A stretch of DNA of 64,000 nt from the NCBI RefSeq assembly GCF_947250775.1, contig NZ_OX366349.1:744001-808000 (forward strand), written 5' to 3'. Positions 42,817 through 51,772 of this stretch are shown piece after piece. The translations under genes were made by a program, and so were the position numbers. The stretch's first letter is position 1. Every line of letters begins with the position of its first letter. Source of the stretch: Wolbachia endosymbiont (group A) of Rhinocyllus conicus (GTDB lineage: Bacteria > Pseudomonadota > Alphaproteobacteria > Rickettsiales > Anaplasmataceae). The notes below the pieces were generated by a model. The model saw only the letters and a program-made list of their open reading frames with translations. It did not search any database and was not told where the DNA came from.

Positions 42817-44379
42817 TTACTCCCACTCAATGGTTGCTGGTGGTTTAGAAGTTAAGTCATAGACAACTCTATTTACTCCGGAAACGTTATTAACAATTAT
42901 ACTGCCAACATTCTGTAAAAAGTCCCAAAACACTAGCGAATGCTGATCCTTATCTTCAAATGGAAATGCATCAGCCGTCATACCATCGGACGATGTTACA
43001 GCCCTTAAAGCACAAACATATCCGTATGTACGACCATCTCCCATGACGCCTACAGTTTTTATTGGTAATAATACAGCAAAAGCTTGCCATATCTTATCGT
43101 ATAGATCGTAATTTTTCATCGTATTAATATATATTTCATCTACTTCTTGCAATATTCGCACCTTTTCTTCATCGACTTCACTTATAATCCTCACTGCAAG
43201 TCCGGGTCCAGGAAATGGATGTTGAAATATTATCTCGTCTGAAAGCCCAATTTCTTTTCCAAGTAGCCTTACCTCATCTTTAAAGAGGTAGCGTAAAGGC
43301 TCTACTAGCTTCAGGTTCATCTTTTCTGGCAACCCACCAACATTATGGTGAGACTTAATTGTACTAGTGTTGTCTGAGGCATGCCCTGACTCAACTACAT
43401 CAGAGTAGATGGTACCTTGCATCAAAAAATCCACATCACCTATTTTTTTTGCTTCTTCTTCAAACACTTCAATGAAAGCGTTACCGATAATTTTTCGCTT
43501 TTTTTCTGGATCAGTTATTCCCTTTAACCTACTCAAAAATAAATTTGATTTATCAACGTAGTTTATCGGAATTTCTTTCAACATAGCAATGGTCTGGTTC
43601 TTGCGTAACAACCCAGTATCGATAAAAATACAGTTCAATTGTTTTCCTATAGCTTTATGTGTGAGAGCCGCTGCAACACTTGAATCAACCCCACCACTTA
43701 CTGCAGCGATTACTTTTTTCTCTCCTACTACATTTTTGATTTTTTCCTTCTGCTTTTCAATAAACGATTTCATTGTCCAGTCTCTCTCGCAATTTGCAAT
43801 ATCCAAGAAGTTAGAGAGCAATTTACTGCCATTTGTTGTGGGCCTCACTTCAGGATGGAACTGAGTACAGTAAATCTTCCGCTGTTCGTTGACAATTATT
43901 GCAATTGTTTGATTTATCACACCTGATGCGATAACAGTAAATCCCTGTGGTATAGTATCAACACTGTCCGCATGGTTCATTAATACATCCACTTCAGAAT
44001 TAACATCCCAGGTATCCTTTATAATGGGGGATTCTTTTAGTATCTTGATTTTAGTTCTGCCAAACTCCTGTTTGAAACTCTCTTTTACTTTTGCTCCAAA
44101 ATAATGACAAATGAGTTGCTGTCCATAGCATATTCCAAGTATAGGAACGTTTGTTGCCTTATTAAGTTTTATAATTTCATGTACTACTCTACTTGTTTCA
44201 GAACAATCATCATTTACAGATTGTGGTCCTCCAGAGAGAATAAACCCATTGAATTTTGATATTGTTTCAAAACTGATGTTGCTTGGAAATATTTCGTAAT
44301 ACACACCCATTTCCCTGACTTGTCTTGCGATAAGCTGTGTAAATTGTGAACCAAAATCAATAATGGCAATTGCTGACAA
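42817..44379 (-). CDS. guaA: GMP synthase (glutamine-hydrolysing)
   Basis: 520 residues. Glutamine amidotransferase domain with the catalytic Cys in GICYGQQL and His-Glu in QFHPEV; ATP pyrophosphatase domain with the P-loop AAVSGGVDSSVAA; C-terminal dimerisation part ending KPPATIEWE. It makes GMP from XMP. Start codon is TTG 44379 with GGAGGAG four bases upstream. A second copy of its first bases and upstream region lies at 45118. Confidence 0.96.
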   Translation of the reverse strand: MSAIAIIDFGSQFTQLIARQVREMGVYYEIFPSNISFETISKFNGFILSGGPQSVNDDCSETSRVVHEIIKLNKATNVPILGICYGQQLICHYFGAKVKESFKQEFGRTKIKILKESPIIKDTWDVNSEVDVLMNHADSVDTIPQGFTVIASGVINQTIAIIVNEQRKIYCTQFHPEVRPTTNGSKLLSNFLDIANCERDWTMKSFIEKQKEKIKNVVGEKKVIAAVSGGVDSSVAAALTHKAIGKQLNCIFIDTGLLRKNQTIAMLKEIPINYVDKSNLFLSRLKGITDPEKKRKIIGNAFIEVFEEEAKKIGDVDFLMQGTIYSDVVESGHASDNTSTIKSHHNVGGLPEKMNLKLVEPLRYLFKDEVRLLGKEIGLSDEIIFQHPFPGPGLAVRIISEVDEEKVRILQEVDEIYINTMKNYDLYDKIWQAFAVLLPIKTVGVMGDGRTYGYVCALRAVTSSDGMTADAFPFEDKDQHSLVFWDFLQNVGSIIVNNVSGVNRVVYDLTSKPPATIEWE

Positions 44380-44475
44380 TTTGCTCCTCCATATTATTTA
44401 AAAGTGATATCTGATAATAAAGGAAATAATGGAGTAAGTAAACTAAGACCTCTTAAAAGCTTTAATGTGCGTTTG

Positions 44476-45003
44476 CTATGATTTATTTTTATCTAAGAAG
44501 AACTTTTTACGGTGGTACTTCAGAGGTTGCAGCCCCTCTTTAGGGTTAAGACATACTTCCAATTCTTCCCAACCACTATAACTTCCACCACCAACCAATT
44601 TTATACACACTCTGGATAGAGACTTAGCCTCAATCACTTTTCCAGTTTTGTTATCTACAAACTCTTCCACTCCCTTAACTTTAATTTCGTATTTTTGGCC
44701 ACTATTTGAACGATTCCATACAAGTATTTCCCCTATAAAAAGAGCTTTAATAACTTTTTGATTTTGCGTTAAGCCATCATCATCAACTTGCACAATTTCT
44801 TTAGGTTTATCTATTTTGAGCTCATTTAGTGGCTCATTACCCACCATATTGTTTAATACTTTATTTATTATATATGTTACTGCCTCATCTTTGACTTCTT
44901 CTACCCTTTTATCTACATATTTTTCTACTTCACTACGCACATGCCTTTTCAAACTTTCAAGCAAATCCTGTAAGTCGAGTAAAGTTAATTCAGATGTTTC
45001 CAT
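44476..45003 (-). CDS. Hypothetical protein with N-terminal coiled coil
   Basis: 175 residues from ATG 45003 with GGAGGG six bases upstream; an upstream GTG frame extension lacks such a site. Residues 5-50 are helical and charged (DLLESLKRHVRSEVEKYVDKRVEEV, given as a region). The second half is beta-rich (GEILVWNRSNSGQKYEIKVKG, VCIKLVGGGSYSGWEELEV) and may be a small binding domain. I do not recognise the family. It is bordered by guaA and by the guaA fragment duplication. Confidence 0.6.
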   Translation of the reverse strand: METSELTLLDLQDLLESLKRHVRSEVEKYVDKRVEEVKDEAVTYIINKVLNNMVGNEPLNELKIDKPKEIVQVDDDGLTQNQKVIKALFIGEILVWNRSNSGQKYEIKVKGVEEFVDNKTGKVIEAKSLSRVCIKLVGGGSYSGWEELEVCLNPKEGLQPLKYHRKKFFLDKNKS

Positions 45004-45404
45004 AAAACCCTCCAGTTTTATTATCACGTATCAATAATACATCTAGTATACTTAAAATATCTTTAAGAAAGGCGACTCTGACCCTCAGGTAGCTAATGTT
45101 AACTACCGATATCGTACGTGAACCAAAATCAATGATGGCAATTGCTGACAACTTACCCCTCCATATTATTTAAAGCAATATCTGATAATAAAGAAAATCA
45201 TGGGGCAAGTAAACTATAGCTAAAGTGGCTTAGGTTTACCTACAATTTGAAAAACAACAAATTCGTTATTCCGCTACTTGTTAGCGCCGCGGCGGTATGA
45301 CGTAGGGAAACCTTCTTGGGTTAGCTATACCTGTTTTGCCACTCTGCTGAACGGATACTTTGAAAGTAGATCTATTATAGAATTGATATGAGCCTTATTT
45401 TACC
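45004..45404. repeat. Duplicated guaA 5' fragment and palindromic repeat, no gene
   Basis: 45118-45216 repeats 44346-44445 (last codons shown are the guaA start and its ribosome site) with about 85-90 per cent identity, in the same orientation. 45228-45268 then repeats the segment found left of guaA at 42601-42640 (TAGGTTTACCTACAATTTG), leading into a palindromic unit at 45269-45303. So the two flanks of guaA are present without the gene. Confidence 0.7.
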
Positions 45405-45758
45405 CTAATCGTTTATAACCTTTGGCACTACGAAATACCCATGCTCAGGTTTTGTATTGGACAATATCTCTTCTTTAATGTTTTGAGAATTTATAACATC
45501 ATCGCGTACATGAATGTCCTTGTCTATACTGCCATAACGCATAGGAGAAACACCTTCAGTATTAACTTGTAATAAAGTATCATGTATCCAATCCAGCATT
45601 GTCAGTTCTTTGGAGTAGTGATCAATCTCGTCATTTGATAACTTAATCCTTACAAGCTGTGCAATTTTAAGCATTTCTTCCTTGGTAATTGTTATTTTTC
45701 TCTTATTTGCAAATTCTATTAGTGAAGTAATAACGTCTTCTGTTGACTTAGCTGGCAT
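45405..45758 (-). CDS. gatC: Aspartyl/glutamyl-tRNA amidotransferase subunit C
   Basis: 117 residues, slightly long for the family (about 95-100). Core pattern TKEEMLKIAQLVRIKLSNDE, LTMLDWI, VSPMRY, and VRDDVI. It stabilises GatAB, which converts Glu-tRNA(Gln) and Asp-tRNA(Asn). GGAGGT precedes the ATG. It overlaps the prs stop by 11 bases. Confidence 0.9.
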   Translation of the reverse strand: MPAKSTEDVITSLIEFANKRKITITKEEMLKIAQLVRIKLSNDEIDHYSKELTMLDWIHDTLLQVNTEGVSPMRYGSIDKDIHVRDDVINSQNIKEEILSNTKPEHGYFVVPKVIND

Positions 45759-46674
45759 CTTTACCTCCTTGGATGAAGTGAGTTAAAATATCTACGACCG
45801 AAACAACTTCTATTTTACCAGTTTTTTCAAGTTTGTGAAGTATAGTATCCGTAATCACTAATTTATCTAAAGAAGAGGAAGAAATTTTTTCAACTGCACT
45901 TCCTGAAAGCACGCCATGTGTGATGCATGAAATTACGGACTTTGCTCCGCAATTTTTTAAAGCAAGGGCTGCATTACACAATGTTCCACCAGAGTCAACT
46001 ATATCATCAACAATGACACAATTTTTATTCGCAACTTCTCCTATTATGTTCATTACTTGAGATGTGCCTGCTTTCTCCCTATATTTATCTACTACAATAA
46101 TCTTATCACTTAACCCTATCTTGTACTTTTCCTCTAAAGTCTTTGCAAAAGCACGTGCTCTGCCAATTGCTCCAACATCAGGTGCAACAATTGCCAAATT
46201 TTCTGTGTGTATACAGTCAACAAATGCTTCAAAGCAGTTCAAATTAGTTATCGGTACATCAAAGAATCCTTCAATTTGACTTGAGTGCAAATCAATCACT
46301 GCAACACTACTTGCACCTGCAGTTTGAATAAGATTTGCAACTAATTTGGCATTTAAAGCAGATTGCATATTATTGTTCTTGATAATTCTATCTTGTCTGC
46401 TATATCCATAATAAGGAATAATTACTACTATCCTTTTGGCTCCTAATCTATTTACTGCATCAATTATAAGCAGAAGCTCCATAAGGTTATCATTCACAGG
46501 GGGAGAAAGAGATTGTACTATGTATACTTCTTGATTATATAGATCATTTGCTACTTCTACATTTACCTCGCCATCGGTAAACTTTGATATCCAAGCAGAG
46601 GATGGTTGAACATCTAGCCGGTTAACTACTGATTCCCCTAATTCTTTACTAGCATTACCTATTATTATCTTCAT
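45748..46674 (-). CDS. prs: Ribose-phosphate pyrophosphokinase
   Basis: 308 residues. DGEVNVEV, SPPVNDNLMELLLIIDA, PYYGYSRQDR and the PRPP-binding loop CVIVDDIVDSGGTLCNAA identify PRPP synthase. It supplies PRPP for nucleotide synthesis, fitting its nearness to guaA. It overlaps gatC downstream. Confidence 0.96.
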   Translation of the reverse strand: MKIIIGNASKELGESVVNRLDVQPSSAWISKFTDGEVNVEVANDLYNQEVYIVQSLSPPVNDNLMELLLIIDAVNRLGAKRIVVIIPYYGYSRQDRIIKNNNMQSALNAKLVANLIQTAGASSVAVIDLHSSQIEGFFDVPITNLNCFEAFVDCIHTENLAIVAPDVGAIGRARAFAKTLEEKYKIGLSDKIIVVDKYREKAGTSQVMNIIGEVANKNCVIVDDIVDSGGTLCNAALALKNCGAKSVISCITHGVLSGSAVEKISSSSLDKLVITDTILHKLEKTGKIEVVSVVDILTHFIQGGKDAS

Positions 46675-46890
46675 AATGTACCAATTGAGCTTGTAAGATT
46701 ATACAGAAATTATGAAATAATTGAAATGTAAGTTTCTTTATCTAGCATTCTTGTCGGCAAATTAGGTACCTCTTGTACAATGACCTGTCATTTTCACGCA
46801 TTGTTTCAATATACAGACCCAAATTGAAACAACTATACAAAATCCTGCTTATGTTTCAAGATAAATGACTTTAATGAAATATAATTTACC

Positions 46891-47223
46891 TTACCACTTC
46901 GTTTTGATTCTCCAGTTCAACATAGGATAAATTACTCATACATTCTCCTAGTATTTCCTCCTTTTTATCATTATCTAGTCCACTGCTAAACCCCTGACAC
47001 TTTTTCTCAAGAGCTAAGCGTGTAGCTATCTTACTGTTTCAGACGATAATTCCGGCAACTCATTACGAATCTTTTCCTGCTCTTCCTCAGAGAAATTGCC
47101 AAGGTTTTCCCTGGCCATTTCAGAAAATTTTTGAGTAATCGTTTCTTTTATCATTCCACCAACTTCCTGTTTATTTAGTGTAATAACTACCGATGGATGC
47201 AAGCCAGATAAAGACTCAACCAT
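46891..47223 (-). pseudogene. Fragment of an unrecognised gene, frameshifted and 5'-truncated
   Basis: The first 65 codons (MVESLSGLHPSVVITLNK..., helical after residue 25) stop at 47026. Reading on in another frame gives an open stretch (IATRLALEKKCQGFSSGL, then KKEEILGECMSNLSYVELENQ) ending at TAA 46891. One frameshift thus joins them into about 110 codons. The 5' side abuts the IS630 remnant at 47243, so the original start is probably lost. Confidence 0.55.
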
Positions 47224-47242
47224 TTTATTGTATGTTCCACCT

Positions 47243-47328
47243 GAAGTAAGTAAAATAGCGAGGTTTAAATGGCATTAAGATCAAAATTATTGGATGAAAA
47301 AGTGGTTCACTAATAATGAGAATTGGTA
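47243..47328 (+). mobile_element. Remnant of IS630-type element
   Basis: 47243-47306 matches the transposase start region of the IS630 copy (GAAGTAAGTAAAATAGCG, GGTTTAAATGGCATTAAG), and 47307-47328 matches its right end (ending GAGAATTGGTA). The middle of about 0.9 kb and the left inverted repeat are gone. Confidence 0.7.
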
Positions 47329-47403
47329 TTAGCTATAGAAAACTTGTATAGATTTTTTCTACTTCTGTGATATCATAAGCCTGTAATGATAAAATAAGCA
47401 AAT

Positions 47404-49209
47404 ATGGATAAGTCAGCGTATAAGATCATAGAACATGAGTATGATGTGGTAGTAGTGGGTGCAGGTGGAGCAGGGCTCAGAGCAACGCTTGGGATGGCTG
47501 CAACTAATTTTTCAGTTGCCTGCATTTCTAAAATTTTCCCTACACGAAGTCATACAGTTGCAGCACAAGGCGGAATTAGTGCAGCTTTAGGTAATATTGG
47601 TGAAGACGATTGGCGCTGGCATGCATATGACACAATAAAAGGTTCAGACTGGCTTGGTGATCAAGATGCAATAGAATATATGTGTAAAAACGCTGCTAAA
47701 GCTGTTATTGAACTTGAAAATTTTGGCGTACCTTTTTCTCGTACAGAAGATGGCAAAATATACCAGCGCTCTTTTGGTGGAATGACAACTCACTTTGGTA
47801 AAGGAAAATCAGCTCAACGCACTTGTGCAGCGGCAGATAAAACTGGGCACGCAATCCTTCACACTCTATATCAGCAGTGTCTTAAATTCAACGCTGAATT
47901 TTTTGTTGAATACTTTGTGATTGATTTAATTATGGATAGCGAAACCGGAGCATGCTGTGGAGTTCTTGCTTGGTCGCTATGCGACGGTACATTACATAGA
48001 TTTCGCGCACATTCGGTGGTGCTAGCAACAGGTGGATATGGACGTGTTTATTTCTCTGCAACAAGTGCGCATACCTGCACAGGTGATGGTAATGGCATGG
48101 TGGTGAGAGCTGGGTTACCACTTGAAGATATGGAATTTGTACAATTTCATCCAACAGGAATATATGGCTCAGGGTGCTTGATGACAGAAGGGTGCCGTGG
48201 AGAAGGGGGGTACTTCGTTAATTCTCAGGGCGAAAAGTTTATGGAACGTTACGCACCAAAAGCAAAAGATTTAGCTTCCCGTGATGTGGTATGTCGTGCA
48301 ATAACAATTGAAATTAGAGAGGGAAGGGGAGTTGGACCGAAAAAAGATCACATGTATTTAACTATAGCACATCTTGATCCGGAAGTAATAAAACTCAGAT
48401 TGCCGGGCATCAGCGAAACCGCAAGAATTTTTGCTGGAGTTGATGTCACTAAAGATCCAATACCGGTCATTCCGACTGTTCACTATAACATGGGTGGCAT
48501 TCCAACCAATTATCATGGAGAAGTGATCACGCTGAAGCAAGGTAAGGAAGAAGTGGTAGATGGACTATTTGCAATTGGAGAAGCTGCGTGTGTCTCTGTG
48601 CACGGTGCAAATCGACTTGGTTCTAACTCACTTCTTGATCTTGTGGTTTTTGGTAGAGCTGCAGCGCTCAGAGCAAAAGAGAAACTAAAATCCGGTACAC
48701 CACATAAAAAATTGAGCTCAGATTGTACAGATTGGATAATAGATAGGTTTAATAAAATGCGATTTGCTTCTGGAAAGTTTAGGGTGGCAAAAATACGCAG
48801 CGAAATGCAGAACACTATGCAAAAGTACGCATCAGTGTTCCATGTTGCTGAAGTTTTAGAAGAAGGTAAAAAAGCTATAAAAAAGGTAGCAAAAATGATG
48901 CCTGATATTTCACTTGAGGATCGCAGTATGATATGGAACAGTGATTTAGTTGAAGCACTGGAGCTTGCTAACATGATCCCACAAGCGGTTATTACCATGG
49001 AATGCGCAGCCAATCGAGAGGAGAGTAGAGGTGCCCATGCTCGTGAAGATTTTCCTGAGCGTGATGATAAAAACTGGATGAAACACACCATAGCGTGGCT
49101 TGAAGAAAAGAAAGGTCAAATTAACGTAAAAATTGATTATAAAAAAGTGGCTGAAAAAACTCTGAGCGATGAAATTGACTTCATCGCTCCGGAAAAGAGG
49201 GTATACTAG
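47404..49209 (+). CDS. sdhA: Succinate dehydrogenase flavoprotein subunit
   Basis: 601 residues. FAD-binding VVVVGAGGAGLRATLG, the covalent FAD histidine in PTRSHTVAAQGG, the substrate site FVQFHPTGIYG, and the C-terminal ANREESRGAHAREDFPERDD. It oxidises succinate in complex II. A TTGTAT / TGATAT pair with 18-base spacing ends about 30 bases upstream and may be the promoter. Its stop touches the convergent ankyrin gene without a gap. Confidence 0.97.
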   Translation: MDKSAYKIIEHEYDVVVVGAGGAGLRATLGMAATNFSVACISKIFPTRSHTVAAQGGISAALGNIGEDDWRWHAYDTIKGSDWLGDQDAIEYMCKNAAKAVIELENFGVPFSRTEDGKIYQRSFGGMTTHFGKGKSAQRTCAAADKTGHAILHTLYQQCLKFNAEFFVEYFVIDLIMDSETGACCGVLAWSLCDGTLHRFRAHSVVLATGGYGRVYFSATSAHTCTGDGNGMVVRAGLPLEDMEFVQFHPTGIYGSGCLMTEGCRGEGGYFVNSQGEKFMERYAPKAKDLASRDVVCRAITIEIREGRGVGPKKDHMYLTIAHLDPEVIKLRLPGISETARIFAGVDVTKDPIPVIPTVHYNMGGIPTNYHGEVITLKQGKEEVVDGLFAIGEAACVSVHGANRLGSNSLLDLVVFGRAAALRAKEKLKSGTPHKKLSSDCTDWIIDRFNKMRFASGKFRVAKIRSEMQNTMQKYASVFHVAEVLEEGKKAIKKVAKMMPDISLEDRSMIWNSDLVEALELANMIPQAVITMECAANREESRGAHAREDFPERDDKNWMKHTIAWLEEKKGQINVKIDYKKVAEKTLSDEIDFIAPEKRVY

Positions 49210-51459
49210 TTATATTGTTAACCCATCTGCGGGAGATTTTGTTGATGTATCTTTCATTTCACTTTTTGGATTTCTTGCACGCTTTGTCTGTCGGTCATTG
49301 TCAGTAGAGCTCTTTGTTTTATTAGTTAGTTTTTCAAAACATTTCTTAACACCACTAAACCCTAAAGTGAGAGCAAGACATGTAGCTATAGCAATAGCTG
49401 CGAGGAATAAAGCGGCAAGGGCCCCAATGTAACCCTGAGAGACACCATATGCTACAGCTGAAATGAAAATAACCGTTGTTATGGATATTAATGTTTGACG
49501 GGTTCTCTTTGCTGGATCTATGTACTTTCCAGCAGCAGATACTGCTTTTCCTGTAGTAGATGCTGTTTTTTCTATAAAAGAACCTGCTTTTTCAATGCCA
49601 GACTGACATTTTTTTGAAGCAGTTTTACAGTGGTATTTTTCCTCGAGTTTCTCCTTTAGCTCTCTAACCTTTTTTTGTGCTTCTTGTGTAATTCTTGGAT
49701 ATTCTTTTAAATTAAGTAAAGTTAGATAATACTTTTTAGTATCAAATGTTTGACCTTCCAACTCTAGAGAACAGGGATCAGCGCCCATTTCTAGCAGCAT
49801 TGCACAAAACTTTGTTGTATTGCTACAACTAACTGTTGAATCAAAAATTGTTCCTTGCTTTAGATATTCAATTTTTTCTTTCCTTGCTTTTGTTTTTAGC
49901 ACCGCTTGTAGAGGCGTGTCTTCTTTCTGGTTGGTAGCATCTACAGCTTCTCTCAATTTATCTTGAGATATCACTTCTTTTTCTACTAAATTCAAAATCA
50001 ACTCCAAATATGCAACTTTTTGCTCTCCTTTAAGTAAAGCAATATGATGTAAAGCATTGTTGCCATTTGTGTCTTTCAGGCTAATATCCGCCCCTTTCTG
50101 TAGTAACTCCTCAAAAAGTTTTTTATCATTATTTTCAATTGCTGAATGTAATGGATTACTATCTGGAGTATTTATGGTATACCCTATAATTTCTTTAATT
50201 TTTGTTTCTGTATTGGTTTTTATTTCTGGTTCTAATTCAGACTTCTTTACTGACTCTGCCAATTTTTCTAAGAAGTTAAGATAATATATTTTTTGTTTTT
50301 CGCTTAACTCCTGTAATTCTTCTTTAGACAACTGCAAATCATCAATATTTGCTCCTAATTTGAGCAATTGTATAGCAGATACTATTGTATTGTCGTAGTG
50401 TGGTATAAGTTTTTTTAAAGGTGTTAAAGTTTTTCTAGGTGTAGTCTCAAAACTATGTTTTTCTTTTGTTACTTTACTAAGTAACAATGCTTGCAGTGGT
50501 GTTTGACCGTTGCCATTTTTATCGTTTACAGCTTTTTCAAGTTGTGCTTTAAGTTGCTCTTTTCCTTCCTTCTTACTCACATCTAGTACTGTATTTAAAA
50601 AATCAAACTTTTGTTTTTTCTCTAATTGTGTAACTATTAGGTGTAAAATATTATTTTCCTTTTTATCTTTTACACTGCTAATATCCGTGCAACCTTTCAG
50701 ATATTCTCTAAATTTCCCTTGATCTCCATTTTTGATTACTTTGAATATTGGCTGCTCCTTATCAGTATATTGAACACTGCTGTTCATTATTCCGTTCTCT
50801 ACTTCTTGGTCTTCATTTGCTGTGTGGAAAATTGGTATACCCGAAATGTGGTCTTTCTCGTCAGCATGATCATCTTCAGCTTCGCTACTGTTGCCGCTTT
50901 CAATTCCACTGTCTTCACTTTTACCCGTTATCCCGTTCTCTACTTCTTGATCTTCACTTATTGTGTTAGCACTACTGATTGAATGCTTCTTACTAGCGTC
51001 ATGATTATCTTCAGCTTCGCCACTGTTGCCGCTTTCGGTTTCACTCTCCATACTCCCTCTACGACCAGTTTCATTTTGATCAACGTTATCAGGATGATCT
51101 TTTTTGCTGCTCTTGTTAATAGCTTCTGAAATTACTTGTTCTATTTCCTCTTTTTTTGTTGGGTCTAGTTTTTTTGACTGTTTGATTTCTTTTTTCAATG
51201 CTGGAAGGAAGTGTTGAGTATAATACTTATAATATTTTTCTTGTTCTTCAGGTGATTCTCCTAATTTGGTTAATACTTTGGTTAATATCTTAGGACTAGC
51301 CCCTTCCTTGAACAATCCCTTGCATTTGTTGAGAGTCTTGTCTTTCCCAACTTCTGGGTGTAGGTGTTTGTGCTTTCCTTTTGTTACTTTTTTCGTTATA
51401 ATGCTCAATAATTCATTGTTGTGTACTAACTCACTAGATGTAGAATTTTCTTTTGTCAT
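49210..51459 (-). CDS. Ankyrin-repeat protein, paralogue of the next gene
   Basis: 749 residues. The N-terminus (1-115) is basic with a helical repeat-like domain (CKGLFKEGASPKILTKVLTKL, EKYYKYYTQHFLPAL). An acidic low-complexity stretch with repeats of ESGNSGEAEDNHD follows (about 125-225), then degenerate ankyrin-type repeats from 235 to 600 (NPLHSAIENNDKKLFEELLQKGADISLKD, given as a region), and two hydrophobic segments at 665-715. Many blocks match the 51773-54286 protein, so the genes are a tandem duplication. Function unknown; membrane-anchored and probably host-facing. Confidence 0.85.
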   Translation of the reverse strand: MTKENSTSSELVHNNELLSIITKKVTKGKHKHLHPEVGKDKTLNKCKGLFKEGASPKILTKVLTKLGESPEEQEKYYKYYTQHFLPALKKEIKQSKKLDPTKKEEIEQVISEAINKSSKKDHPDNVDQNETGRRGSMESETESGNSGEAEDNHDASKKHSISSANTISEDQEVENGITGKSEDSGIESGNSSEAEDDHADEKDHISGIPIFHTANEDQEVENGIMNSSVQYTDKEQPIFKVIKNGDQGKFREYLKGCTDISSVKDKKENNILHLIVTQLEKKQKFDFLNTVLDVSKKEGKEQLKAQLEKAVNDKNGNGQTPLQALLLSKVTKEKHSFETTPRKTLTPLKKLIPHYDNTIVSAIQLLKLGANIDDLQLSKEELQELSEKQKIYYLNFLEKLAESVKKSELEPEIKTNTETKIKEIIGYTINTPDSNPLHSAIENNDKKLFEELLQKGADISLKDTNGNNALHHIALLKGEQKVAYLELILNLVEKEVISQDKLREAVDATNQKEDTPLQAVLKTKARKEKIEYLKQGTIFDSTVSCSNTTKFCAMLLEMGADPCSLELEGQTFDTKKYYLTLLNLKEYPRITQEAQKKVRELKEKLEEKYHCKTASKKCQSGIEKAGSFIEKTASTTGKAVSAAGKYIDPAKRTRQTLISITTVIFISAVAYGVSQGYIGALAALFLAAIAIATCLALTLGFSGVKKCFEKLTNKTKSSTDNDRQTKRARNPKSEMKDTSTKSPADGLTI

Positions 51460-51772
51460 ACCAAAGCCTCACTAAAAACTAACTATTTGTGTATCTTTGT
51501 AGTTGTAAGTGTCAACAATTTGAGATTGAGAACTAACAACTAAAAAGCTAGATTTAAATTTTAAAATGTTGTATATGTAATTGAAATACAGGCAGAAGAG
51601 CGTTTCTGCTAGTATCATAGTTAAACCTCACTTCAACGATTATCTACTATTTTAAATGTTTAGTTTTAAGAAAGGATAAATATTGGTATATAGCTAAAGT
51701 GAACAGGTGCAAAATGTGCTATACCGCGGCGCTAACGAGTAGCGGAATGACGGCATATCAAATTGTAGCTAG
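51460..51772. repeat. Upstream region shared with the neighbouring ankyrin gene, plus palindromic unit
   Basis: 51530-51710 resembles 54350-54520: both carry GTTGTATATGT, a GCAGAA-containing segment, TATCATAGT with CCTCACTT, and CTACTATTTTAA. 51721-51755 is a GC-rich palindromic unit (ACCGCGGCGCTAACGAGTAGCGG). The shared part probably contains the duplicated promoter. Confidence 0.6.

Noticed and set aside
48513..49091. Minus-strand frame of 192 codons
   Set aside because: Antisense to sdhA, which is complete and conserved.
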